From assembly GCF_000148645.1 (NCBI RefSeq), contig NC_014541.1, positions 3,061,139 through 3,125,138 of the forward strand: a stretch of 64,000 nucleotides of DNA, in the 5' to 3' direction. This DNA is from Ferrimonas balearica DSM 9799 (GTDB lineage Bacteria > Pseudomonadota > Gammaproteobacteria > Enterobacterales > Shewanellaceae). The notes below the pieces were generated by a model. It searched no databases. It was given only the letters and a program-made list of their open reading frames with translations, and was not told the origin of the DNA. Shown piece by piece: positions 38,081 through 45,511 of this stretch (position 1 is its first letter; every line of letters starts with the position of its first letter). The position numbers and the translations under genes were made by a program.

Positions 38081-38884
38081 ATGCATCCGATGCTGAACAT
38101 CGCTGTGCGCGCTGCGCGCAACGCGGGTAACGTTATTGCCCGTGCTTTTGAAGATCTGGACAAAGTAGAAGCCGAACAGAAAGGCCTCAACGATTTTGTC
38201 ACCAACGTAGACCGGGATGCGGAACGCGCCATCGTGGCCACCATCCAAAAGGCCTACCCGAAGCACACCATCATTGGTGAAGAGTGCGGCACCATCACTG
38301 GCGAACACGACGAGTTCCAATGGATTATCGATCCCCTGGATGGCACCACCAACTTCATGAAGGGTATCCCCCATTTCGCCGTCTCCATTGCTCTGCAGAT
38401 CAAGGGCAAGATTGAGCACGGCGTTATCTACGACCCGATCCGCAACGAACTGTTCTCCGCCAGCCGTGGCGCCGGCGTTCAGCTAAACGGCTACCGCATT
38501 CGTGTTGCCAACAAGCGTGACCTGAAAGGTACCATTCTGGGCACTGGCTTCCCGTTCAAGCAGCGTCAGCACATGGAACCCTACATGGCGATCTTCGCTG
38601 AGCTGTTCAACGACGTGGCCGACATGCGTCGCGCCGGTTCTGCTGCGCTGGACCTGGCCTACGTGGCTGCTGGCCGCCTGGACGGTTTCTGGGAGATCGG
38701 CCTGAAGCCGTGGGACATCGCCGCTGGTGAACTGATGGTTCGCGAAGCCGGTGGTCTGGTCAGCGACTTTGTGGGTGGCCACGGTCAACTGACCTCCGGC
38801 AACATCGTTGCTGGCGCCCCGAAAGTGACCGCTTCCATCGTCAGCAAGATGCGCGCGCACCTGACCGAATCCCTCAAGCGCTAA
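38081..38884 (+). CDS. suhB: Inositol-1-monophosphatase family protein SuhB
   Basis: 267 residues from the ATG at 38081, the exact E. coli length. Metal-binding motifs are GEECG, DPLDGTTNF and WDIAAGELMVREAGG. SuhB dephosphorylates inositol phosphate in vitro and, in E. coli, joins the rRNA antitermination complex with NusA/NusB. It is divergent from trmJ, as in E. coli. Confidence 0.96.
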   Translation: MHPMLNIAVRAARNAGNVIARAFEDLDKVEAEQKGLNDFVTNVDRDAERAIVATIQKAYPKHTIIGEECGTITGEHDEFQWIIDPLDGTTNFMKGIPHFAVSIALQIKGKIEHGVIYDPIRNELFSASRGAGVQLNGYRIRVANKRDLKGTILGTGFPFKQRQHMEPYMAIFAELFNDVADMRRAGSAALDLAYVAAGRLDGFWEIGLKPWDIAAGELMVREAGGLVSDFVGGHGQLTSGNIVAGAPKVTASIVSKMRAHLTESLKR

Positions 38885-38904
38885 GCTTGGGATTCCAAAA
38901 CATC

Positions 38905-38936
38905 AAAAAACGCCGTCCTGTGACGGCGTTTTTTTT
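38905..38936. terminator. Bidirectional terminator after suhB
   Basis: CGCCGTC/GACGGCG with loop CTGT, A run left and eight T right. It ends suhB and, on the other strand, the small membrane-protein gene. Confidence 0.92.
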
Positions 38937-38955
38937 ATCTTCATTGCCAGGCCGT

Positions 38956-39132
38956 TCAGGCCGTGGTGCGGCGCTGACTGTGCCACCAGCGACTGGTTCG
39001 CATCAGCGCAAACCACCCCAGTAGCCCAAGCGCCACCACCGGCGCCGTCAACACACACAGCAACCCCACCCAAAACGCCGGCAATCGCCTCGGATGCAAC
39101 CAACGCTGGTGACGTGTCGATTCGTTTTGCAT
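38956..39132 (-). CDS. Small membrane protein, 58 residues, unknown function
   Basis: A frame of 59 codons begins at the ATG at 39132 with AGGGGG upstream and ends just before the shared terminator. The protein has a basic, hydrophilic N-terminus (STRHQRWLHPRRLP), one long or two short hydrophobic segments (about 19-43, AFWVGLLCVLTAPVVALGLL), and a basic tail (RTSRWWHSQRRTTA). This is a typical small inner-membrane protein. A longer overlapping frame on the same strand (38903-39259) lacks such features. I do not recognise a family. The terminator and ribosome site support it. Confidence 0.6.
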   Translation of the reverse strand: MQNESTRHQRWLHPRRLPAFWVGLLCVLTAPVVALGLLGWFALMRTSRWWHSQRRTTA

Positions 39133-39174
39133 AGCGCCCCCTGATCCCGCAGCCCTGTGACATTAAGCATGGAC

Positions 39175-39202
39175 GAAAAAATGCCGGGCGCGAGGGCCCG
39201 GC
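39175..39202 (-). terminator. Orphan terminator-like hairpin
   Basis: GCCGGGC/GCCCGGC with a 6-base loop; on the minus strand it is followed by ATTTTTTCG. No annotated minus-strand gene ends here, so it may end an unannotated small RNA or short transcript. Confidence 0.6.
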
Positions 39203-39411
39203 CAATAACGAGAAGCCATGTGAAAAAGTCTGGCGCCGGATCGCTCCGACACCCGGCACTGTGCATCATCATGATGACATTGCCATGACACGGGGCCCCA
39301 AAACCGCGCAATGGCAACCCGCCAGCCACCGGGGCAAGCGAAAAGACGCACAATTTCAGTTGGTACGGCAATTGCTGACGGACAGGCAGAGGCCTTTTCT
39401 AGGAGAGTGTT

Positions 39412-39738
39412 ATGCCGTGGATCCCGTTACCGCCCGCTGACCTGCCATCCCTGCCCAACCACTTGCAGCTGAGTCAGACGTTTCCGGACCTGTTGCTGTA
39501 TCAGGACCCCTACAGCCACCGCCTCTACGCCATGCACAACCGCAACCCGCTGAACCTGGCCGAAGCGTTGATGGATGGGGTTGTGGTGCACCTTGGGGAG
39601 CATCCTGTACTGGCGATCGCCGACGCCCATTTCGCCCTGGCCACCGGCGATTGCCTGGAGCTGCCGGCAATGGCACTGCCGGTGGTGCCAACCCGGCGTT
39701 GGCAACAACAGATGGAGATCTACCTGCCGAGCCATTGA
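39412..39738 (+). CDS. NirD-like protein (nitrite reductase small-subunit family), orphan
   Basis: 108 residues; TAGGAGAG is well placed before the ATG. The middle (HRLYAMHNRNPLNLAEAL, then GEHPVLAIADAHFALATGDCLEL, then ALPVVP) follows the Rieske-like fold of NirD: the ALxNRDPL segment, the strand before HFxLxTGxCLE and the VPVYPV end. No Rieske cluster ligands are present, as in NirD itself. NirD normally partners NirB in assimilatory nitrite reduction; there is no nirB here. It could serve a distant NirB or have a different role. The assignment is by pattern only. Confidence 0.5.
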   Translation: MPWIPLPPADLPSLPNHLQLSQTFPDLLLYQDPYSHRLYAMHNRNPLNLAEALMDGVVVHLGEHPVLAIADAHFALATGDCLELPAMALPVVPTRRWQQQMEIYLPSH

Positions 39739-39788
39739 TTGAGTTCGCTTTATTGACAGAAATCCCTCTCGGCTGCGGGCACCAATTC

Positions 39789-39804
39789 TGCGATTGCGAT
39801 CACA
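39789..39804 (+). promoter_or_regulatory. Candidate CRP site upstream of psiE
   Basis: TGCGATTGCGATCACA has TGCGA-N6-TCACA, one mismatch from the TGTGA-N6-TCACA core, 70 bases before the psiE ATG. In E. coli psiE is reported to be controlled by CRP and PhoB. I see no clear Pho box here. Confidence 0.4.
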
Positions 39805-39873
39805 ACATCCGACGTGGGCAGTTACATCCCCTGCCAGTAAACTAGTTCTCAGTCAATCCAACGGATCGAGTCA

Positions 39874-40275
39874 ATGAACGGACTGTATAAACGCTTCGGC
39901 AGCAAAAGCCTGAAGATCGCCGAACACGGCATCCTGATCATCATCTCCATCGCGACCCTGTTCGCCATCTTTGAAGAGGTGATGCTGATGTTTAACCGCG
40001 GCAGTGTCGAACTGGGCGACCTGCTGCTGCTGTTTATCTACCTGGAAGTGCTGGCCATGGTGGCCAACTATGCGGAGGTGGGGAAACTGCCTATCCGGAT
40101 GCCAATCTACATCGCCATCGTGGCGTTGGCGCGTTACCTGATTCTGGATATGAAGGCGATGGACGACTGGCGGGTACTGGCGATCGCCTTCTCCGCGCTG
40201 GTGCTGGCCGCCGCGGTTATCGTGATCCGCTTTGGCCAGCTGAAACTGCCCTATCCGAAGGACAATATCGACTGA
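39874..40275 (+). CDS. psiE: Phosphate-starvation-inducible protein PsiE
   Basis: 133 residues with four membrane helices (about 18-38, 45-68, 80-97, 105-125) and the PsiE signature (ELGDLLLLFIYLEVLAMVANY, LPIRMPIYIAIVALARYLILD). It is an inner-membrane protein induced in E. coli under phosphate starvation; its activity is unknown. It is a single-gene unit, convergent with yecH at 3 bases. Confidence 0.93.
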   Translation: MNGLYKRFGSKSLKIAEHGILIIISIATLFAIFEEVMLMFNRGSVELGDLLLLFIYLEVLAMVANYAEVGKLPIRMPIYIAIVALARYLILDMKAMDDWRVLAIAFSALVLAAAVIVIRFGQLKLPYPKDNID

Positions 40276-40278
40276 TTC

Positions 40279-40521
40279 TCAGCCGTGATTGCAGACCCGG
40301 GCGGCGTTTACCTGGTAACCGTCGCCCAGCTGGGTCAGCTTGTCCCGCTCCAGCAAGAACGCCAGCAAGGCATCGGTGGTCAGTTCACTGGCCTTGCAGG
40401 TGTGAAAGCGCACCTCGGCACCGAATCGCTCGGCGGCCATCTCTTTGAGCTGCGCCAGGGTTTTCGGCTCTTCCGCTTCGGCAACCATGGCCAGAAACTC
40501 GTGGGCGTGTACACTGCTCAT
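40279..40521 (-). CDS. yecH: YecH-family (DUF2492) probable metal-binding protein
   Basis: 80 residues from the ATG at 40521, which has AAGGAG six bases upstream; the frame runs 42 codons further 5', but that crosses the btsS start region. The family pattern is HAHEFLAMVAEAEEP, ERFGAEVRFHTCKASELTTDALLAFLLERDKL, DGYQ and a terminal ARVCNHG. The conserved HTC and CNH ends suggest metal binding. Function is unknown in any organism I know of. Confidence 0.88.
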   Translation of the reverse strand: MSSVHAHEFLAMVAEAEEPKTLAQLKEMAAERFGAEVRFHTCKASELTTDALLAFLLERDKLTQLGDGYQVNAARVCNHG

Positions 40522-40624
40522 AAATCGCTCCTTATCAGTTAATGGGTAGATGATATGCATCTTTTTGGCTGGGTTCGGTGATCCCGCTCCGATTTCTGCA
40601 TCATCCCCTGGGCCACACGCCTGC

Positions 40625-42307
40625 ATGGAAAACCTCGATCTCATCATCAGCCTGACCCAACAGATGAGCCTCTACCTGGTATTGGCCTACCTGTTGACCA
40701 AAACCCCGGTGCTCCGCCCCATGGTGGACCTGGCGGTGCACCTGCCCCACAAGCTGATGCTCTACATGGCCTTTTCGCTGTTGTGCATCATGGGCACCTA
40801 TTTTGGCGAAGCCACCCACGGCGCCATCGCCAACACCCGCGCCATCGGCGCCATCCTCTCCGGCCTGCTCGGCGGCCCGGTGGTGGGCACGCTGGTGGGG
40901 CTGACCGGCGGGCTGCATCGTTACTCCCTCGGTGGGTTTACCGACGTCGCCTGCGCCATCTCCACCACTGCAGAGGGGTTGTTGGCGGGCCTGATGCACC
41001 AGCGCCTGGTGCGCAAAGGCAACCTCGACCGGCTGTTCGACCCACGCCGGGTGGCATTGACCGCCCTGACCGCCGAAACCGTGCAGATGCTGATCATCCT
41101 TGCGGTGGCCCGTCCCTTTGATGAGGCACTGGCCCTGGTCAAGGTGATCGCATTGCCGATGATGCTGGTGAACTCCCTCGGTGCGGCGCTGTTTATGAGC
41201 ATGATCCGCGACCAGCGGGCGATTGCGGAAAAGCTGTCGTCGGTGCACTCCGCCAAGGCCCTTAAGATTGCCGAGCGCACCGTCGGCGTGCTGGTGAATG
41301 GGTTTAATCAGGAAACCACCGCCAAGGTGGCACGCATCATCTTTGAAGAGACCAAAGTCAGCGCCGTGGCCATCACCGACCGTGAAAAGCTGCTGGCCTT
41401 TATCGGCACCGGGGCGGACCACCACATTCCCGGCACGCCCATCTCCTCGAAAATGACGCTGGAAGCGATCGCCACCAACCAGGTGGTGTTTGCCGATGGG
41501 GTCGAGCGCCCCTACCGCTGCTCGCTGTCCGACCACTGCCAGCTGGGCTCCAGCCTGATTGTGCCCCTGCGCAGCGAGAATGAGGTGATCGGCACCATTA
41601 AGCTGTACGAAACCAAAAAGCGGCTGTTCCTGAGCCTGAACCAGACATTGGGCGAGGGGATCGCCCGCCTGCTGTCGAACCAGATCCTGACCGGCCGTTA
41701 CCTGGAACAGAAAAGCCTGCTGACCCAGGCTGAGCTCAAGCTGCTGCATGCCCAGGTCAACCCGCACTTCCTGTTTAACGCGCTCAACACCCTGGCCGCC
41801 ATCACCCGGCGTTCGCCGGAGCAGGCGCGGGAGCTGATCCAACACCTGGCCGCATTCCTGCGGGGCAACCTCAAGCGGGGCACCGGCGAGATCACCCTGG
41901 CGGAGGAGCTGGAGCACATCCAGGCCTACCTCACCATCGAACAGGCCCGTTTCGGCGACCGCCTGCAGGTGTCAATTCAGGTGCCGGATGCCCTGCGTCA
42001 CTGCCGACTGCCCACCTTCACCCTGCAGCCGCTGGTGGAGAACGCCATCAAGCACGGCACCTCCACCCTGCTGGAGCCGGGCAAAATCGAGATTGGCGCA
42101 CGGCAAGAGCAGGAGACCCTCGCCCTCTGGGTCAGCGACAACGCCGGCGCCTATGAAGCCAAGAGCAGCTCAGATGGACTGGGCATGAACATCGTCGACC
42201 GCCGTATCAAGAATGAGTACGGTGAACAATATGGCGTGCAGGTGCACTGCGAACCGCAGGTGCGTACCGAGATTGAAGTGCGCCTGCCCAAGAGAGAACT
42301 GGCATGA
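40625..42307 (+). CDS. btsS: LytS-type sensor histidine kinase BtsS
   Basis: 560 residues from the ATG at 40625, matching E. coli BtsS (561). The N-terminal 5TM-5TMR_LYT domain has ANTRAIGAILSGLLGGPVVGTLVGLTGGLHRYSLGG. A GAF domain (about 225-355) contains VAITDREKLLAFIGTGADHH, near-identical to BtsS. The histidine kinase domain has His381 in QVNPHFLFNAL and LQPLVENAIKHG. BtsS binds extracellular pyruvate with high affinity and signals to BtsR. The gene overlaps btsR by 4 bases (ATGA). Confidence 0.95.
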   Translation: MENLDLIISLTQQMSLYLVLAYLLTKTPVLRPMVDLAVHLPHKLMLYMAFSLLCIMGTYFGEATHGAIANTRAIGAILSGLLGGPVVGTLVGLTGGLHRYSLGGFTDVACAISTTAEGLLAGLMHQRLVRKGNLDRLFDPRRVALTALTAETVQMLIILAVARPFDEALALVKVIALPMMLVNSLGAALFMSMIRDQRAIAEKLSSVHSAKALKIAERTVGVLVNGFNQETTAKVARIIFEETKVSAVAITDREKLLAFIGTGADHHIPGTPISSKMTLEAIATNQVVFADGVERPYRCSLSDHCQLGSSLIVPLRSENEVIGTIKLYETKKRLFLSLNQTLGEGIARLLSNQILTGRYLEQKSLLTQAELKLLHAQVNPHFLFNALNTLAAITRRSPEQARELIQHLAAFLRGNLKRGTGEITLAEELEHIQAYLTIEQARFGDRLQVSIQVPDALRHCRLPTFTLQPLVENAIKHGTSTLLEPGKIEIGARQEQETLALWVSDNAGAYEAKSSSDGLGMNIVDRRIKNEYGEQYGVQVHCEPQVRTEIEVRLPKRELA

Positions 42308-43020
42308 TTCGAACCCTGTTGATCGATGACGAACCGCTGGCCCGGGAGGAGCTGGCCATCCTGCTGGAACACCACGACGACATCGAGATCGTCGGCGAGG
42401 CCAATAACGCCATTGAGGGCATGGCCCAGATTAACCAGCTCAAACCGGATCTGGTGTTTCTCGACATCCAGATGCCCAAGATCACCGGTATGGAGATGCT
42501 GGCCATGCTCGACCCGGGCACCATGCCCCGGGTGGTGTTTGTCACCGCCTACGACCAGCACGCCGTCGCCGCGTTTGAAAAGAACGCCTTTGACTACCTG
42601 CTGAAGCCGGTGGTGGAGTCCCGCCTGGCCACCACACTTGAGCGGGTGCGGGCGGCGCAATCGCCCCAGCAGCCCCTGGCCGAGGTGCTGGGAGAAACCA
42701 TCCGCCACCTGCCCTGCTATCAGCGTAACACCCTGAAAGTGGTACGGATGGAGCAGGTGGAGTACGTCTTTTCTGACCTCAGCGGCGTGCACGTAGCCAC
42801 CGCCGCCGACACCAGCCACACCCAGCTCACCCTGAAGGTGCTGGAGGAGCGTTCGCCCCTGATCCGTTGCCACCGCCAGTATCTGGTGAACCCGGAGGCG
42901 ATTGCTGCCATCCGGCTGCAGGAAGGGGGGTATGGCGAGATTGAAACCCACAGTGGCCAGAAGCTGCCGGTCAGCCGCCGCTATATGAAAGGGCTGAAAC
43001 AAACCTTCGGATTTCAGTAG
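42304..43020 (+). CDS. btsR: LytTR response regulator BtsR
   Basis: 238 residues, E. coli length 239. The receiver domain has Asp54 in LVFLDIQMPKI and the loop Lys in DYLLKPV. The LytTR DNA-binding domain covers about 135-235 (YVFSDLSGVHVATAAD, then LIRCHRQYLVNPEAIAAIRL and LPVSRRYMKGLK). It activates btsT-type pyruvate-transporter genes. A nine-copy array matching its motif lies 430 bases downstream, ahead of a CstA-family gene. Confidence 0.95.
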   Translation: MIRTLLIDDEPLAREELAILLEHHDDIEIVGEANNAIEGMAQINQLKPDLVFLDIQMPKITGMEMLAMLDPGTMPRVVFVTAYDQHAVAAFEKNAFDYLLKPVVESRLATTLERVRAAQSPQQPLAEVLGETIRHLPCYQRNTLKVVRMEQVEYVFSDLSGVHVATAADTSHTQLTLKVLEERSPLIRCHRQYLVNPEAIAAIRLQEGGYGEIETHSGQKLPVSRRYMKGLKQTFGFQ

Positions 43021-43107
43021 CCCTTGTGGCACATCGCCGTGCCCCGTCTACACTCAGATAACCCCTGCGGGGTGCATTTTGATGTGGTAATTGAGTGAGG
43101 TACTGGC

Positions 43108-43398
43108 ATGTCTCTGACCAAGGCGGACTTAACCGCCCACCTGGTCGACCATCTTCACCTCAAGGTCACCGACGCTAAGGTGCTGGTGGACACTTTCTTT
43201 GAGGAGATCCGACATACCCTTGAAAAGGGTGAAGAGGTCAAGCTAAGTGGATTCGGTGTGTTTCATCTGAGAGACAAAAACCCCAGGCCGGGACGGAACC
43301 CGAAAACCGGTGAAGAACATGAGATCACGGCCAGGCGGGTCGTGACCTTTGCCGCAGGGGGCAAGCTTAAAGGGCGGGTAGCCACCCTAAAAGCCTGA
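43108..43398 (+). CDS. IHF-alpha-like DNA-bending protein (paralog)
   Basis: 96 residues, GAGG in front of the ATG. It has the HU/IHF fold with IHF-alpha features: [32 protein letters not shown], and the arm [11 protein letters not shown] with the DNA-intercalating Pro, then [19 protein letters not shown]. It differs from housekeeping IhfA at usually invariant spots (FGVFHL for FGNFDL, AAGGKLK for RPGQKLK, EEHEI for EDIPI), and is not next to pheT. I infer a second, divergent IhfA. It lies between btsR and the BtsR-type array, so it may bend that promoter. Confidence 0.85.
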   Translation: MSLTKADLTAHLVDHLHLKVTDAKVLVDTFFEEIRHTLEKGEEVKLSGFGVFHLRDKNPRPGRNPKTGEEHEITARRVVTFAAGGKLKGRVATLKA

Positions 43399-43401
43399 AT
43401 C

Positions 43402-43431
43402 ACAACGCCGCGGTTTCCGCGGCGTTGTCTT
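43402..43431 (+). terminator. Hairpin after the IHF-alpha-like gene
   Basis: A perfect 12-bp stem ACAACGCCGCGG/CCGCGGCGTTGT with loop TTT is followed by CTTT, a short T run. It is probably a terminator, possibly leaky; the repeat array starts 16 bases after it. Confidence 0.7.
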
Positions 43432-43446
43432 TATGGGCAGAACCAA

Positions 43447-43618
43447 ACCGCTTATCCCCCATTTTCTGCCACTCACTGCGCCAGCCTGCCGCTCGCCCTC
43501 CCCTACCACCGCTCGGGTGAAAAATCCTTCCGCTTAGCTGAACGAAACGCCGTTTACCGGTTTGGCCGAACCGCTTATCGCCGGATAGTGCCGCTCAACC
43601 AGTGTTGGCAACCGCTCG
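43447..43618 (+). promoter_or_regulatory. Array of nine phased BtsR-type sites in front of the cstA-like gene
   Basis: Nine 8-base motifs on the same strand: 43447 ACCGCTTA, 43468 GCCACTCA, 43488 GCCGCTCG, 43508 ACCGCTCG, 43529 TCCGCTTA, 43549 GCCGTTTA, 43570 ACCGCTTA, 43590 GCCGCTCA, 43611 ACCGCTCG. Spacings are 21, 20, 20, 21, 20, 21, 20 and 21 bp, about two helical turns each. Spacer sequences are not conserved. The reported E. coli BtsR operator is ACC[G/A]CT[C/T]A repeated once with a 13-bp spacer (21-bp period). A -10-like TAAACT lies at 43653-43658 with no good -35, as expected for an activated promoter. Confidence 0.8.
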
Positions 43619-43687
43619 ACAGATAGCACAGGAATGAGCGCGATTCAGTCAGTAAACTGCCGCTAATCTCATTCGAGGACAATAACA

Positions 43688-45142
43688 ATGCTCTGGTTCT
43701 TCACTTGCGTTGGCCTGCTGATCGGCGGCTACTTCATCTACGGCGCCTTCATCGAGAAGGTGTTTGGCATCAACGAACAGCGCCAGACTCCGGCGCACAC
43801 CAAAACCGACGGCGTGGACTACGTGCCCATGTCCAAGAACAAGGTGTACCTGGTTCAGCTGCTCAACATCGCCGGTGTCGGTCCGATCTTCGGCCCGATC
43901 ATGGGTGCCCTGTACGGCCCGGCCGCACTGCTGTGGATCGTTATCGGCTGTGTCTTCGCCGGTGCCGTTCACGACTACTTCTCCGGTATGCTGTCCGTGC
44001 GTAACGGCGGTGCCTCCGTACCGTCCATCGTGGGCAAGTACCTGGGCAACGGCGCCAAGCACTTTATGAACCTGTTTGCGATTGTCCTGCTGCTGCTGGT
44101 GGGTGTGGTGTTCGTTTCCGCGCCGGCTGGCATGATCACTAGCCTGATCAACGAGCAAACCAGCATGACCGTCAGCCTGGGCATGATGGTGGCCGTTATC
44201 TTCGCGTACTACGTGATCGCCACCATCGTTCCGGTGGACAAGATCATCGGTCGCTTCTACCCCTTCTTCGGCGCCCTGCTGATCTTCATGTCCGTTGGCC
44301 TGATTGGCGCGCTGATCGTCTCCAGCGAGCACAGCCTGATGGCGGGTTACCAGGTGAGCGACATGTTCACCAACATGAACCCGAACGACATGCCGCTGTG
44401 GCCTGCCCTGTTCATCACCATCGCCTGTGGTGCCATCTCCGGCTTCCACGCCACTCAGTCTCCGCTGATGGCGCGCTGCATGGAGAACGAGAAGAACGGC
44501 CGTTTCGTGTTCTACGGAGCCATGATTGGTGAGGGTGTGATTGCCCTGATCTGGTGTGCCCTGGCCCTGTCCTACTTCCCGGACGTACAGTCTCTGGCCG
44601 AAGCCGTGAAGAACGGCGGCCCGGGTAACGTGGTGTACTCCGCTTCCTTCGGCCTGCTCGGCGTGTTCGGCGGCATCATCGCCTTCCTGGGTGTGGTGAT
44701 TCTGCCCATCACCTCCGGTGACACCGCGTTCCGCTCCAGCCGTCTGATTCTGGCTGAGTACTTCAACATGGAGCAGACCAGCATCAAGAACCGCCTGGTG
44801 ATTGCTGCCCCGCTGTTCGCCATCGGTGCGGTACTGACCCAAGTGGACTTCGGCATCATCTGGCGCTACTTCGGTTTCGCCAACCAGCTGACCGCCGTCA
44901 TGATGCTGTGGACCGCCAGCGCCTACCTGGCCCGTGCTGACAAGCTGCACTGGATCACCACCATCCCGGCCATGTTTATGACCTCGGTCGTGACCACCTT
45001 CATCCTCAACAACGCCACCCTGGGCTTTGGTCTGGATATGACCATCTCCACCGCCTGTGGCGTACTGACCGCTGCCGTTGTGGCCTTCGTTGTCACCAAC
45101 GTTATCGGTAAGCAGGCACTGCCGGCTGATGCGGAAGCCTAA
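43688..45142 (+). CDS. CstA-family carbon-starvation / pyruvate transporter
   Basis: 484 residues, a short form of the CstA family (E. coli CstA and BtsT are about 700). GAGGAC precedes the ATG. About 12-13 membrane helices are visible. Family motifs include LNIAGVGPIFGPIMGALYGP, FAGAVHDYFSGMLSVRNGG, SGFHATQSPLMARC and ITSGDTAFRSSRLILAE. CstA and BtsT import peptides and/or pyruvate; pyruvate import by BtsT is well supported in E. coli. The nine-site BtsR-type array upstream makes this the likely target of BtsSR. It has its own terminator. Confidence 0.9.
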   Translation: MLWFFTCVGLLIGGYFIYGAFIEKVFGINEQRQTPAHTKTDGVDYVPMSKNKVYLVQLLNIAGVGPIFGPIMGALYGPAALLWIVIGCVFAGAVHDYFSGMLSVRNGGASVPSIVGKYLGNGAKHFMNLFAIVLLLLVGVVFVSAPAGMITSLINEQTSMTVSLGMMVAVIFAYYVIATIVPVDKIIGRFYPFFGALLIFMSVGLIGALIVSSEHSLMAGYQVSDMFTNMNPNDMPLWPALFITIACGAISGFHATQSPLMARCMENEKNGRFVFYGAMIGEGVIALIWCALALSYFPDVQSLAEAVKNGGPGNVVYSASFGLLGVFGGIIAFLGVVILPITSGDTAFRSSRLILAEYFNMEQTSIKNRLVIAAPLFAIGAVLTQVDFGIIWRYFGFANQLTAVMMLWTASAYLARADKLHWITTIPAMFMTSVVTTFILNNATLGFGLDMTISTACGVLTAAVVAFVVTNVIGKQALPADAEA

Positions 45143-45164
45143 TCCCGCAGACTGAGTCAAACGC

Positions 45165-45194
45165 AAAAACGGAGCCAGCTGGCTCCGTTTTTTT
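45165..45194 (+). terminator. Terminator of the cstA-like gene
   Basis: ACGGAGCC/GGCTCCGT with loop AGCT, flanked by A5 and T7, 22 bases after the stop codon. Confidence 0.92.
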
Positions 45195-45304
45195 GTGCCC
45201 TTTCGGCACGGGGTTTGTCTTCGCTTTGTCACTGCTGCGCCGCCAAACCGTCATTGACCGACGCCAGACTGCGCCCGTGTTTTATCAAGACCGGTTGACC
45301 CGCC

Positions 45305-45511
45305 ATGCCATCACCTGACATCGACCTGACCGCCACCACCGACGCCAGCCGCACTGACCACTGGAAGGTGGAAGGGATATGGCGGGGCCCGCAAGGGAGC
45401 GCCCGAGACATTCGCCACTTCCGTGGCAGCCGCAGCCATGTGGAGCGGGTGCTTACCCGTCTGGAGGGAAAAGGTCGGCTGCTGCGTCGCCTCAGTCTGC
45501 AGCCAGCGTGA
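45305..45511 (+). CDS. Small hypothetical protein, doubtful
   Basis: 68 codons in the gap between the cstA-like terminator and the 3' end of the convergent cysG-like gene, which it overlaps by 20 bases. Third-codon positions are mostly G or C, as in real genes here. The protein is arginine-rich (RHFRGSRSHVERVLTRLEGKGRLLRRLSL), without membrane segment or known motif. There is no good ribosome site. An opposite-strand frame of the same size (45311-45517) is equally open. I list it as a possibility only. Confidence 0.3.
   Translation: MPSPDIDLTATTDASRTDHWKVEGIWRGPQGSARDIRHFRGSRSHVERVLTRLEGKGRLLRRLSLQPA

Noticed and set aside
38903-39259. 118-codon minus-strand frame near suhB
   Set aside because: It crosses both the suhB terminator and the orphan terminator and has no coherent protein features; the 58-residue frame inside it has a ribosome site and a membrane segment.
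39163-39351. 62-codon minus-strand frame ahead of the orphan terminator
   Set aside because: It starts with GTG without ribosome site and its last third runs through the terminator hairpin; no domain.
43447-43618. Replication-type iterons as an explanation for the nine repeats
   Set aside because: Iterons are conserved along most of their 19-22 bp length and sit by a rep gene and an AT-rich region. Here only 8 bases per unit are conserved and the array lies beside btsSR, so a regulator array fits better.
43447-43618. CRISPR array
   Set aside because: Units are 8 bases at 20-21-bp steps; CRISPR repeats are 23 bases or longer with about 30-base spacers. There are no cas genes.
43649-45232. 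527-codon open frame opposite the cstA-like gene
   Set aside because: Antisense to a conserved membrane transporter; composition is typical of a mirror frame.
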